In this document: positions 46,869 to 59,066 of the stretch, in pieces
Layout: each line of letters opens with the position of its first letter
Numbering within the stretch: the first letter of the stretch is position 1
Assembly: GCA_023974075.1 (NCBI GenBank)
Contig: JAMFTG010000615.1
Coordinates: 1-64,000, forward strand
DNA: 64,000 nucleotides
Reading direction: 5' to 3'
Source: Chaenocephalus aceratus
Lineage: Eukaryota; Chordata; Actinopteri; Perciformes; Channichthyidae
Made by a program: the position numbers and the translations under genes
Notes under the pieces: generated by a model
Database searches by the model: none
What the model was told of the DNA's origin: nothing
What the model saw: the letters and a program-made list of their open reading frames with translations, nothing else

Positions 46869-47687
46869 AAGACCCTATGCTCAATAAGACCCTAAGCTAA
46901 ACAAGACCCTATATAACTAAGACCCTATTAACTAAGACCCTATAACTAAGACCCTATATAACTAAGACCCTATCTAACTAAGACCCTATATAACTAAGAC
47001 CCTATCTAACTAAGACCCTATATAATAAGACCCTATATAACTAAGACCCTATGCTCATAAGCCCCTATATAACTAAGACCCTATATAACTAAGACCCTAT
47101 ATAACTAAGACCCTATAACTAAGACCCTATATAACTAAGACCCTATATAACTAAGGGCCTATATAACTAATACCCTATAACTAAGACCCTATATAACTAA
47201 GACCCTATATAACTAAGGGCCTATATAACTAAGACCCTATAAACTAAGGGCCTATATAACTAAACCCTATATAACTAAGACCCTATATAACTAAGACCCT
47301 ATATAACTAGGACCCTATATAACTAAGACCCTATATAACTAAGACCCTATATAACTAAGACCCTATATAACTAAGACCCTATAACTAAGACCCTATATAC
47401 AAAGACCCTATATAACTAAGGGCCTATATAACTAATACCCTATATAACTAAGACCCTATATAACTAAGGGCCTATATAACTAAGACCCTATATAACTAAG
47501 GGCCTATAAACTAATACCCTATATAACTAAGACCCTATATAACTAAGACCCTATATAACTAGGACCCTATAACTAAGACCCTATGCTAACTAAGACCCTA
47601 TATAACTAAGACCCTATAAACTAAGACCCTATATAACTAAGACCCTATGTAACTAAGACCCTATATAACTAAGACCCTATATAACTA
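46869..47687 (+). repeat. 16-bp minisatellite
   Basis: About 50 copies of gaccctatataactaa, with 12-13-bp short units (gaccctataactaa) and a recurrent gggcctatataactaa variant. Stop-rich in all frames, AT-rich and easily melted. Confidence 0.96.
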
Positions 47688-47837
47688 TAGAAGGATCAAA
47701 AGGACACAGGTGGCAACCACAAGCGTGGGGCTGACGATCACCGGAAGTCAAGGGCTCTGAAACGAGATTGAAAGGTCCAGGAAGTGCATGATAAGACTAG
47801 AGAAGTGACTGCAACTTAACACAACTAACTCGATCTA
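47688..47837. other. spacer between two minisatellites
   Basis: About 150 bp of unique sequence. The last 70 bp contain degenerate pieces (gaagtg, gcaacttaac, actaactcgat) that resemble the following 37-bp unit. Confidence 0.5.
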
Positions 47838-50800
47838 AACATGGACTATAACTTAAGCACGATCTGAAGTACTGAACACGGACTATAACTTAAGCAACAT
47901 ATGAAGTACTGAACACGGACTATAACTTAAGCAACATATGAAGTACTGAACACGGACTGTAACTTAAGCACGATATGAAGTACTGAACACGGACTATAAC
48001 TTAAGCAAGATATGAAGTACTGAACAGGACTCTAACTTAAGCAAGATATGAAGTACTGAACATGGACTCTAACTTAAGCAAGATATGAAGTACTGAACAC
48101 GGACTGTAACTTAAGCACGATATGAAGTACTGAACACGGACTATAACTTAAGCAACATATGAAGTACTGAACACGGACTATAACTTAAGCAACATATGAA
48201 GTACTGAACACGGACTGTAACTTAAGCACGATATGAAGTACTGAACACGGACTATAACTTAAGCACGATATGAAGTACTGAACATGGACTCTAACTTAAG
48301 CAACATATGAAGTACTGAACATGGACTCTAACTTAAGCAACATATGAAGTACTGAACATGGACTCTAACTTAAGCAACATATGAAGTACTGAACATGGAC
48401 TCTAACTTAAGCAAGATATGAAGTACTGAACACGGACTCTAACTTAAGCAACATATGAAGTACTGAACATGGACTATAACTTAAGCAAGATATGAAGTAC
48501 TGAACACAGACTATAACTTAAGCAAGATATGAAGTACTGAACATGGACTGTAACTTAAGCACGATATGAAGTACTGAACACGGACTATAACTTAAGCAAG
48601 ATATGAAGTACTGAACACGGACTATAACTTAAGCACGATATGAAGTAAGTACTGAACACGGACTATAACTTAAGCAAGATATGAAGTACTGAACACGGAC
48701 TATAACTTAAGCAACATATGAAGTACTGAACACGGACTATAACTTAATCAAGATATGAAGTACTGAACACGGACTATAACTTAAGCAAGATATGAAGTAC
48801 TGAACACGGACTATAACTTAAGCACGATATGAAGTACTGAACACGGACTATAACTTAAGCAAGATATGAAGTACTGAACACGGACTAACTTAAGCAACAT
48901 GATGAAGTACTGAACACGGACTATAACTTAAGCACGATATGAAGTACTGAACACGGACTATAACTTAAGCACGATATGAAGTACTGAACACGGACTATAA
49001 CTTAAGCACGATATGAAGTACTGAACACGGACTATAACTTAAGCACGATATGAAGTACTGAACACGGACTATAACTTAAGCACGATATGAAGTACTGAAC
49101 ACGGACTATAACTTAAGCAAGATATGAAGTACTGAACACGGACTATAACTTAAGCAAGATATGAAGTACTGAACACGGACTCTAACTTAAGCACGATATG
49201 AAGTTCTGAACACGGACTATAACTTAAGCAAGATATGAAGTACTGAACACGGACTATAACTTAAGCAGATATGAAGTACTGAACACGGACTATAACTTAA
49301 GCAAGATATGAAGTACTGAACACGGACTATAACTTAAGCAAGATATGAAGTACTGAACACGGACTATAACTTAAGCAAGATATGAAGTACTGAACACGGA
49401 CTATAACTTAAGCAAGATATGAAGTACTGAACACGGACTATAACTTAAGCAAGATATGAAGTACTGAACACGGACTATAACTTAAGCAAGATATGAAGTA
49501 CTGAACACGGACTATAACTTAAGCAAGATATGAAGTACTGAACACGGACTATAACTTAAGCAAGATATGAAGTACTGAACACGGACTATAACTAAGCAAG
49601 ATATGAAGTACTGAACACGGACTATAACTTAATCAAGATATGAAGTACTGAACACGGACTATAACTTAATCAAGATATGAAGTACTGAACACGGACTATA
49701 ACTTAAGCAAGATATGAAGTACTGAACACGGACTATAACTTAAGCAAGATATGAAGTACTGAACACGGACTATAACTTAAGCAAGATATGAAGTACTGAA
49801 CACGGACTATAACTTAAGCAGATATGAAGTACTGAACACGGACTATAACTTAAGCAAGATATGAAGTACTGAACACGGACTATAACTTAAGCAAGATATG
49901 AAGTACTGAACACGGACTATAACTTAATCAGATATGAAGTACTGAACACGGACTATAACTTAAGCAAGATATGAAGTACTGAACACGGACTATAACTTAA
50001 TCAAGATATGAAGTACTGAACACGGACTATAACTTAAGCAAGATATGAAGTACTGAACACGGACTATAACTTAAGCAATATGAAGTACTGAACACGGACT
50101 ATAACTTAATCGATATGAAGTACTGAACACGGACTATAACTTAAGCAAGATATGAAGTACTGAACACGGACTATAACTTAAGCACGATATGAAGTACTGA
50201 ACACGGACTGTAACTTAAGCAACATATGAAGTACTGAACACGGACTATAACTTAAGCAAGATATGAAGTACTGAACACGGACTATAACTTAAGCAAGATA
50301 TGAAGTACTGAACACGGACTATAACTTAAGCAAGATATGAAGTACTGAACACGGACTATAACTTAAGCAAGATATGAAGTACTGAACACGGACTATAACT
50401 TAAGCAAGATATGAAGTACTGAACACGGACTATAACTTAAGCAGATATGGAAGTACTGAACACGGACTATAACTTAAGCACGATATGAAGTACTGAACAC
50501 GGACTATAACTTAAGCACGATATGAAGTACTGAACACGGACTATAACTTAAGCACGATATGAAGTACTGAACACGGACTATAACTTAAGCACGATATGAA
50601 GTACTGAACACGGACTATAACTTAAGCAAGATATGAAGTACTGAACACGGACTATAACTTAAGCACGATATGAAGTACTGAACACGGACTATAACTTAAG
50701 CAAGATATGAAGTACTGAACACGGACTATAACTTAAGCAGATATGAAGTACTGAACACGGACTATAACTTAAGCAAGATATGAAGTACTGAACACGGACT

Positions 50801-51644
50801 ATAACTTAAGCAAGATATGAAGTACTGAACACGGACTAACTTAAGCACGATATGAAGTACTGAACACGGACTATAACTTAAGCAAGATATGAAGTACTGA
50901 ACACGGACTATAACTTAAGCAAGATATGAAGTACTGAACACGGACTATAACTTAAGCAAGATATGAAGTACTGAACACGGACTATAACTTAAGCAAGATA
51001 TGAAGTACTGAACACGGACTATAACTTAAGCAAGATATGAAGTACTGAACACGGACTATAACTTAAGCAAGATATGAAGTACTGAACACGGACTATAACT
51101 AAGCAACATATGAAGTACTGAACACGGACTATAACTTAAGCAGATATGAAGTACTGAACACGGACTATAACTTAAGCAAGATATGAAGTACTGAACACGG
51201 ACTATAACTTAAGCAAGATATGAAGTACTGAACACGGACTATAACTTAAGCAAGATATGAAGTACTGAACACGGACTATAACTTAAGCACAATATGAAGT
51301 ACTGAACACGGACTATAACTTAAGCAAGATATGAAGTACTGAACACGGACTATAACTTAAGCAAGATATGAAGTACTGAACACGGACTATAACTTAAGCA
51401 AGATATGAAGTACTGAACACGGACTATAACTTAAGCAACATATGAAGTACTGAACACGGACTATAACTTAAGCAAGATATGAAGTACTGAACACGGACTA
51501 TAACTTAAGCAAGATATGAAGTACTGAACACGGACTATAACTTAAGCAACATATGAAGTACTGAACACGGACTATAACTTAAGCACGATATGAAGTACTG
51601 AACACGGACTATAACTTAAGCACGATATGAAGTACTGAACACGG
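47838..51644 (+). repeat. 37-bp minisatellite B
   Basis: About 103 copies of a 37-bp unit: acggactataacttaagc plus aagatatgaagtactgaac. It is unrelated in sequence to the 37-bp array at 13.3 kb. Variants are aaga/acga/aaca before tatg, tataac/tctaac/tgtaac, and aagc/aatc. The left 700 bp are mixed in type, the centre is homogenised to the aagatatg form, and a few 1-bp deletions occur (agcagatatg). Each unit contains stops, so no long frames arise. Palindromes cttaag and agtact recur in every unit. Confidence 0.97.
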
Positions 51645-51912
51645 CACGATACAGACTTGTTGTGATGTTACAGCTGGTTGTTGTTCGTCGCACTCGATGC
51701 TCGCGTGTGTGACAGAAGATGTAAACGTGAACGCTTCCTCCAACACGTTGGCTATGGATCCAGATTCTTCCGCTGATAATGAAGTGTTTGTTTTCAGGCA
51801 GTTACCATGACGCTGATGCTTGGAACTGGAACAGCACCATGATGGATTCACTTTTAGACCTTGAAGGCGGGTTATCCAGCACACAGAAGAAACTCTGGTT
51901 CCCCTGCATTAA

Positions 51913-51958
51913 CCTCTCCTCTTCCTCTCCTCTTCCTCTCCTCTTCCTCTTCCTCACA
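51913..51958 (+). repeat. polypyrimidine (CCTCTT)n tract
   Basis: Repeated cctctcctcttcctctcctc-type sequence, about 45 bp. Confidence 0.9.
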
Positions 51959-52116
51959 CAGGCGCTTCCCTTTCTCTTTGTTAGGCCCCTTCTCATTTTA
52001 ATGACCCTGGTTTCATGCCAATTGTGTTAATTTCCTCAATATGTAAATTTCCTTAATGTGAACCCCCCTTTGACTGACAAAAACTGTTGTGAGTTAATGA
52101 AGCTTTTGTAATTAGG

Positions 52117-52130
52117 ATTGCTATAGCAAC
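52117..52130. promoter_or_regulatory. RFX/X-box-like palindrome
   Basis: attgctatagcaac contains the perfect palindrome ttgctatagcaa. It fits the RFX-family X-box layout (two half-sites GYAAC in inverted orientation). Such a 14-mer can occur by chance, and no promoter is visible nearby. Confidence 0.3.
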
Positions 52131-52816
52131 AGCGGTACCTGGGCCGGGATGATATTACACGCATTCTGCAGACAAACAGGCACCGAAGCCGATTAAAAAG
52201 GCCTCGTAATGCGGAGACATTACCCGAGCGCAGATAGGTAGGAGCACAATGCATCGTTAGCCTCGGAAAGCCAACACTAATGCCATTAAAGCCCAGAATG
52301 CAGCATTACAGCGGCCGGTGTTTTCACTTTAGCTGTTCATTAGATCTGGAGTCTGGAGCGGCTCGGCCTAATGAAATCAACAATGAGCCAAATCAAGACT
52401 TGACAATGTGGTTCCGCATTCTACGAGACAAACAGCTCGTAATCACCGAAGTGAATGTGAGACAAAGAGAAAGGAGAGAGAAACGATGGCCTGATTAACC
52501 CACATAGAGACGATTCAATGTTTATAACAAATCTATTTCCTGTCCGGGGCGCGCGACACAAAGCCGCTCTAATTCCATTTGGTGAACTTGTATCTCGTCA
52601 AAGGATTTGAACAATGAACATGTAGAAGTTTCTCCGTTGAGCAGCCCGCAGTGTATCAGACAGGACATGTGCAAATATAATGCTCTTTCTGGCCCGACCC
52701 GACCACGGAGAAGCGGGAGAAGATGGATGGAGGTCTCTTCCTAGTGCCCTTCCAGAGAGAGAAGGTGATGAACTAACAAGTGAAGAGGTCTACGAGGGGA
52801 CAACATGATGAAGTGA

Positions 52817-53000
52817 CTTTAAAGGTGGGGTAGGTCATTCTGGAGAAACAGCTGGAGTGGCTAGAATCTGAAAATACACAGCCGGAAGAAATCTGCAACT
52901 TCCTTCAGAGCCCCTCCCCCAACACACACGTGACCAATGAGGGCAGAGATCAGTGTGTGCCCAGAGGGAAGGCTGACAGGCAGGGAGGCCGTCCAGTCAC
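52817..53000 (+). repeat. probable interspersed repeat fragment
   Basis: tttaaaggtggggtaggtca, followed by tctggagaaacagctggag and later cagagcccctcccccaacac, resembles a dispersed fish repeat I recall seeing widely. No ends or target duplications were found, so this is a weak call. Confidence 0.3.
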
Positions 53001-53071
53001 TTCAGCCGAGGCAGATGATTGGTCGAGCTTTTCACAGCGCCACGGCTTCCACTGATGAGATTTTGAAGGGT

Positions 53072-53150
53072 GCTAGATAAAGACTTTATTAATCCCACAT
53101 CGGGACATTCTTTGGTTGCAGCTCCCGTGTGCTCAACATTAAAATACAAA
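53072..53150 (-). mobile_element. LINE 3' end fragment
   Basis: On minus: cccgatgtgggattaataaa then gtctttatctagcac. This is the same class as the end at 11398-11475, but with only a very short tail. Confidence 0.55.
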
Positions 53151-53486
53151 TACTTAAAAATGATAAGAATTAAAAATGCAATGAAAATGGAAAATAGTTT
53201 AAACAAATACAAACCATATAAGACCAGTCGTTCTTGTGTAGTATCCCCATGTCGTCTATCCCAGCACCCGTCTCACTGGAGAGCAGGTCGTCGTGTTCCC
53301 CTCCGCAGAGCGGCGGCTGACGGCCCGTCACCGAGTTAAACTCCGTGTCAGCCGGTTACATTTCCACTGTGACGTTGATTGCAGGTGGCAGCGCTAAGTA
53401 CAACGACAATGATGACTGGAGGAAGTGCTCCGTGCTTTGACAGCAGTCATTAAGCAGAGCGGGGAGCGGGCAGGACGCCGTGACTG
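53151..53486. other. unique sequence, no gene seen
   Basis: GC-moderate spacer. No exon recognised. Confidence 0.5.
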
Positions 53487-53598
53487 GACCTGATATCGGA
53501 CCTGATATCGGACCTGATATCGGACCTGATATCGGACCTGATATCGGACCTGATATCGGACCGGATATCGGACCTGATATCGGACCTGATATCGGACC
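53487..53598 (+). repeat. 12-bp tandem repeat
   Basis: Nine copies of ggacctgatatc, one with ccggatatc. Contains the palindrome gatatc in each unit. Confidence 0.96.
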
Positions 53599-53651
53599 AA
53601 CATGAATCAGAAACGTTTCTTTCTAGTGACAGAATATAGAAATGTGTTTTC

Positions 53652-53897
53652 AGTGTGTGTGCAGTGTGTGCAGTGTGTGCGCAGTGTGTGTGTGTGCGTG
53701 TGTGTGTGTGTGTGCAGTGTGTGTGTGTGTGTGCGTGTGTGTGTGTGTGCGCAGTGTGTGTGTGTGCAGTGTGTGCAGTGTGTGCAGTGTGTGTGTGTGT
53801 GTGCAGTGTGTGTGTGTGTGGTGGTGTGTGTGTGTGTGCGTGTGGTGTGTGTGTGTGTGTGTGCGCAGTGCGTGTGCGTGTGTGTGTGTGTGTGTGC

Positions 53898-53941
<44 letters not shown>

Positions 53942-53956
53942 GTGTGTGTGCGCAGT

Positions 53957-54000
<44 letters not shown>

Positions 54001-54025
54001 GTGCTGTGTGTGTGTGTGCTGTGTT

Positions 54026-54068
<43 letters not shown>

Positions 54069-54150
54069 GTGTGTGCTGTGTGTGTGTGTGTGGTGTGTGT
54101 GTGTGTGTGTGTGGGGGGGGGGGCAGTGTGTGGGTGTGTGTGTGGGCAGG
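53652..54150 (+). repeat. (GT)n compound microsatellite with GCAGT interruptions
   Basis: About 500 bp of gt repeats broken by regular gcagt and gcgcagt motifs, and a G run at about 54113-54123. Poly-Cys/Val frames on plus and poly-His/Thr frames on minus are shadows. Confidence 0.97.
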
Positions 54151-54260
54151 CTGCAGCATCTTGAGTCTGATCTCCGTCAGTACGATGGATGCTCTGAGGG
54201 TTTCAGAGAAATGATCTCCCCTCCTCTGACAGGATCATCTCACACCTGCACCTCCGATAC

Positions 54261-57200
54261 ATCTGAGAGAGGTATCTGAGAGAGGGTATCTGAGTGAGGG
54301 TATCTGAGGGGGGTATCTGAGAGAGGGCTGAGTGAGGGTATCTGAGAGAGGGTATCTGAGTGAGGGTATCTGAGAGGGTATCTGAGAGGGTATCTGAGAG
54401 AGGGTATCTGAGGAGGGTATCTGAGTGAGGGTATCTGAGAGAGGGTATCTGAGGGGGTATCTGAGAGAGGGTATCTGAGAGAGGGTATCTGAGGGAGGGT
54501 CTGAGAGAGGGTATCTGAGGAGGGTATCTGAGAGGGTGTCTGAGAAGGGTATCTGATAGAGGGGACTGAGAGAGGGTATCTGAGGAGGAAGGTATCTGAG
54601 AGAGGGTATCTGAGAGAGGGTATCTGAGAGGTGTCTGAGAGAGGGTATCTGAGAGAGGGGTATCTGAGAGAGGGTCTCTAAGAGAGGGATCTGAGGGAGG
54701 GTATCTGAGAGAGGGTATCTGAGAGAGGTCTGAGAGGGACTGAGAGAGGGTATCTGAGAGAGGGTATATGAGAGGGACTGAGAGAGGTATCTGAGAGAGG
54801 GTATCTGAGGGAGGGTATCTGGAGAGGGTATCTGAGAGAGGGACTGAGAGAGGGTATCTGGAGAGGGATCTGAGAAGGGACTGAGAGAGGGTATCTGAGA
54901 GAGGGTATCTGAGAGAGGGTATCTGAGAGAGGGTATCTGAGAGAGGGTCTCTGAGAGAGGGTATAGGGAGGGTATCTGAGAGAGGGTATCTGAGAGAGGG
55001 TATCTGAGAGGGACTGAGAGGGTATCTGAGAGAGGGTATAGAGAGAGGGACTGAGAGGGTCTCTGAGAGGGGTATCTGAGGGAGGGTATCTGAGGAGGGT
55101 AGCTGAGAGGGTCTGAGAGAGTGTCTGGAGAGGGTATCTGAGAGGGACTGAGAGAGGGTCTGAGAGAGGGTATATGAGAGAGGGACTGAGAGAGGGTATT
55201 GAGAGAGGGTATCTAGGGAGGGTATCTGAGAGAGGATCTGGAGAGGGTATCTGAGAGAGGGGTATCTGAGGGAGGGTATCTGAAGAGGGTATCTGAGAGA
55301 GGGTATCTGATGAGGGTATCTGAAGGGAGGGTATCTGAGAGAGGGTATCTGAGTGAGGGTATCTGAGAGAGGGTATCTGAGGGTATCTGAGAGAGGGTAT
55401 CTGAGAGGGTATCTGAGAGAGGGTATCTGAGAGAGGGTATCTGAGTGAGGGTATCTGAGAGAGGGTATCTGAGGGAGGGTATCTGAGAGAGGGTATCTGA
55501 AGAGGGTATCTTGAGGGAGGGTATCTGAGAGGGGTATCTGAGAGAGGGTATCTGAGAGGGTGTCTGAGAGAGGGTATCTGATAGAGGGTGACTGAGAGAG
55601 GGTATCTGAGGAAGGGTATCTGAGAGAGGGTATCTGAGAGAGGGTATCTGAGAGGGTGTCTGAGAGAGGGTATCTGAGAGAGGGTATCTGAGAGGGGTCT
55701 CTAAGAGAGGGTATCTGAGGGAGGGTATCTGAGAGAGGGTATCTGAGAGAGGGTATCTGAGAGAGGGACTGAGAGAGGGTATCTGAGAGAGGGTATATGA
55801 GAGGGACTGAGAGAGGGTATCTGAGAGAGGGTATCTGAGGGAGGGTATCTGAGAGAGGGTATCTGAGAGAGGGACTGAGAGAGGGTATCTGAGAGAGGGT
55901 ATCTGAGAGAGGACTGAGAGAGGGTATCTGAGAGAGGGTATCTGAGAGAGGGTATCTGAGAGAGGGTATCTGAGAGAGGGTCTCTGAGAGAGGGTATCTG
56001 AGGGAGGGTATCTGAGAGAGGGTATCTGAGAGAGGGTATCTGAGAGAGGGACTGAGAGAGGGTATCTGAGAGAGGGTATATGAGAGGGACTGAGAGAGGT
56101 ATCTGAGAGAGGGTATCTGAGGGAGGGTATCTGAGAGAGGGTATCTGAGAGAGGGTATCTGAGAGAGTGTCTGAGAGAGGGTATCTGAGAGAGGGACTGA
56201 GAGAGGGTATCTGAGAGAGGGTATATGAGAGAGGGACTGAGAGAGGGTATCTGAGAGAGGGTATCTGAGGGAGGGTATCTGAGAGAGGGTATCTGAGAGA
56301 GGGTATCTGAGAGAGGGTATCTGAGGGAGGGTATCTGAGAGAGGGTATCTGAGAGAGGGTATCTGAGTGAGGGTATCTGAGGGAGGGTATCTGAGAGAGG
56401 GTATCTGAGAGAGGGTATCTGAGAGAGGGTATCTGAGGGAGGGTATCTGAGAGGGTATCTGAGGGAGGGTATCTGAGAGAGGGTATCTGAGAGAGGGTAT
56501 CTCGTGAGGGGTATCTGAGAGAGGGTATCTGAGAGAGGGTATCTGAGAGAGGGTATCTGAGAGGGGGTATCTGAGAGAGGGTATCTGAGAGAGGGACTGA
56601 GAGAGGGTATCTGAGAGAGGGTATCTGAGAGAGGGACTGAGGAGGGTATCTGAGAGAGGGTATCTGAGAGAGGGTATCTGAGAGAGGGTATCTGAGGGAG
56701 GGTATCTGAGAGAGGGTATCTGAGGGAGGGTATCTGAGGGAGGGTATCTGAGAGAGGGTATCTGAGAGGGTGTCTGAGAGAGGGTATCTGAGAGAGGGTA
56801 TCTGAGAGAGGGTCTCTGAGAGAGGGTATCTGAGGGAGGGTATCTGAGAGAGGGTATCTGAGAGAGGGTATCTGAGAGAGGGACTGAGAGAGGGTATCTG
56901 AGAGAGGGTATATGAGAGAGGGTATCTGAAGAGGGTATCTGAGAGAGTGTCTGAGAGAGGGTATCTGAGAGAGGGTTTCTGAGAGAGGGTATCTGAGAGA
57001 GGGTATCTGAGAGAGGGTATCTGAGAGAGGGTATCTGAGAGAGGGTATCTGAGAGAGGGTATCTGAGAGGGGTGTCTGAGAGAGGGTATCTGAGAGAGGG
57101 TATCTGAGGGAGGGTATCTGATAGAGGGTATCTGAGAGAGGGTATCTGAGAGAGGGTATCTGAGAGAGGGTGTCTGAGAGAGGGTATCTGAGAGAGGGTA

Positions 57201-58780
57201 TCTGAGAGAGGGTATCTGAGAGGGGTATCTGAGAGAGGGTATCTGAGAGAGGGTATCTGAGGGAGGGTATCTGAGAGAGGGTATCTGAGAGAGGGGACTG
57301 AGAGAGGGTATCTGAGGAAGGGTATCTGAGAGAGGGTATCTGAGAGAGGGTATCTGAGGGAGGGTATCTGAGGGAGGGTATCTGAGAGAGGGTATCTGAG
57401 AGGGTATCTGAGGGAGGGTATCTGAGAGAGGTATCTGAGAGAGGGTATCTGAGAGGGTGTCTGAGAGAGGGTATCTGATAGAGGGTGACTGAGAGAGGGT
57501 ATCTGAGGAAGGGTATCTGAGAGGGGTATCTGAGAGAGGGTATCTGAGAGGGTGTCTGAGAGAGGGTATCTGAGAGAGGGAGAGGGTATCTGAGAGAGGG
57601 TCTCTGGAGAGGGTATCTGAGGGAGGGTATCTGAGAGAGGGTATCTGAGAGAGGGTATCTGAGAGAGGGACTGAGAGAGGGTATCTGAGAGAGGGTATCT
57701 GAGGGAGGGTATCTGAGAGAGGGTATCTGAGAGAGGGTATCTGAGAGAGTGTCTGAGAGAGGGTATCTGAGAGAGGGACTGAGAGAGGGTATCTGAGAGA
57801 GGGTATATGAGAGAGGGACTGAGAGAGGGTATCTGAGAGAGGGTATCTGAGGGAGGGTATCTGAGAGAGGGTATGAGAGAGGGTATCTGAGAGAGGGTAT
57901 CTGAGGGAGGGTATCTGAGAGAGGGTATCTGAGAGAGGGTATCTGAGTGAGGGTATCTGAGGGAGGGTATCTGAGAGAGGGTATCTGAGAGAGGGTATCT
58001 GAGAGAGGGTATCTGAGGGAGGGTATCTGAGAGAGGGTATCTGAGAGAGGGTATCTGAGTGAGGGTATCTGAGAGAGGGTATCTGAGAGAGGGTATCTGA
58101 GAGAGGGTATCTGAGAGGGGGTATCTGAGAGAGGGTATCTGAGAGAGGGACTGAGAGAGGGTATCTGAGAGAGGGTATCTGAGAGAGGGACTGAGAGAGG
58201 GTATCTGAGAGAGGGTATCTGAGAGAGGGTATCTGAGAGAGGGTATCTGAGGGAGGGTATCTGAGAGAGGGTATCTGAGAGAGGGTATCTGAGAGAGGGT
58301 ATCTGAGGGGTATTGGAGGGTATCTGAGAGAGGGTATCTGAGAGAGGGTATCTGAGAGAGGGTATCTGAGAGAGGGTATTGAGAGAGGGTATCTGAGAGA
58401 GGGTATCTGAGAGAGGGACTGAGAGAGGGTATCTGAGAGGAGGGTATCTGAGAGAGGGTATCTGAGAGAGAGTGTCTGAGAGAGGGTATCTGAGAGAGGG
58501 TATCTGAGAGAGGGTATCTGAGAGAGGGTATCTGAGAGAGGGACTGAGAGAGGGTATCTGAGAGAGGGTATATGAGAGAGGGACTGAGAGAGGGTATATG
58601 AGAGAGGGTATCTGAGAGAGGGACTGAGAGAGGGTATCTGAGAGAGGGTATCTGAGAGAGGGACTGAGAGAGGGTATCTGAGAGAGGGTATCTGAGGGAG
58701 GGTATCTGAGAGAGGGTATCTGAGAGAGGGTATCTGAGGGAGGGTATCTGAGAGAGGGTATCTGAGAGAGGGTATCTATG
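54261..58780 (+). repeat. 14-bp minisatellite, 4.5 kb
   Basis: About 320 copies of gtatctgagagagg, with shorter units (gactgagagagg, gtctctgagagagg, gtatatgagagagg, gtatctgagggagg). Purines are concentrated on plus, with GGG once per unit. 14 leaves remainder 2 on division by 3, and the minus strand lacks stops in any phase, so frames of 1,548 and 1,199 codons run through it with the period SQIPSLRYPLSDTL. This is a repeat artefact. Blocks are duplicated at long range: the pattern around gagagagtgtctg at 56161 recurs at 57743, and the atagagggtg marker occurs near 55581 and 57478 (a related form at 54556). The left third has more irregular unit lengths than the right. Confidence 0.97.
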
Positions 58781-59058
58781 AGGTTCTTCTGCAGATAGAC
58801 TCTGGAGTGCATCAGATATCATTATTCCCAGGCAGAGGAAGTGCATCATCTCAATCTACAGTAGAGTCTGAAGAAGACTGAGCGTTAAATTTGGTCACAT
58901 GATGGCATTTTGGGGCAGCTTCCTAACATCACGTGAGGGTAGCATGCTCTCGCTCGCAGGTCTATATTAGATTGAATTACTGTCGATTAAAAGGCTTGAA
59001 ACATGAATGTGTTTTAATCAAGAATTAAGATTCTATGTCAGGTTTTCATCATCTACTG
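58781..59058. other. unique sequence
   Basis: Short single-copy spacer between the 14-bp array and the hAT element. Confidence 0.5.
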
Positions 59059-59066
59059 CCCTGGAG

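Larger units (their letters stand above)
51645..52816. other. unique sequence; candidate conserved non-coding region
   Basis: Between two arrays, with moderate GC, no transposon ends and no defensible exon. It is rich in taattagg, ttaatg, cattaa and similar motifs from 51990 to 52510, and includes the palindrome described separately. Candidate regulatory DNA by texture only. Confidence 0.35.

Noticed and set aside
51779..52030. Frame of 83 codons ending in a Leu/Phe-rich segment as a membrane peptide
   Set aside because: The hydrophobic stretch comes from a polypyrimidine tract. The opposite strand is also open and no domain is seen.
53650..54159. Cys/Val-rich and His/Thr-rich proteins from GT/CA repeats (also at 16.8, 28.4, 33.6-34.4, 61.0 and 63.5 kb)
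   Set aside because: Trivial translations of dinucleotide repeats on both strands.
54203..58849. Giant open frames (1,548 and 1,199 codons) as genes
   Set aside because: They are translations of a 14-bp tandem repeat without stops in any minus phase. There is no start context, domain or splice structure, and free indels do not respect any frame.
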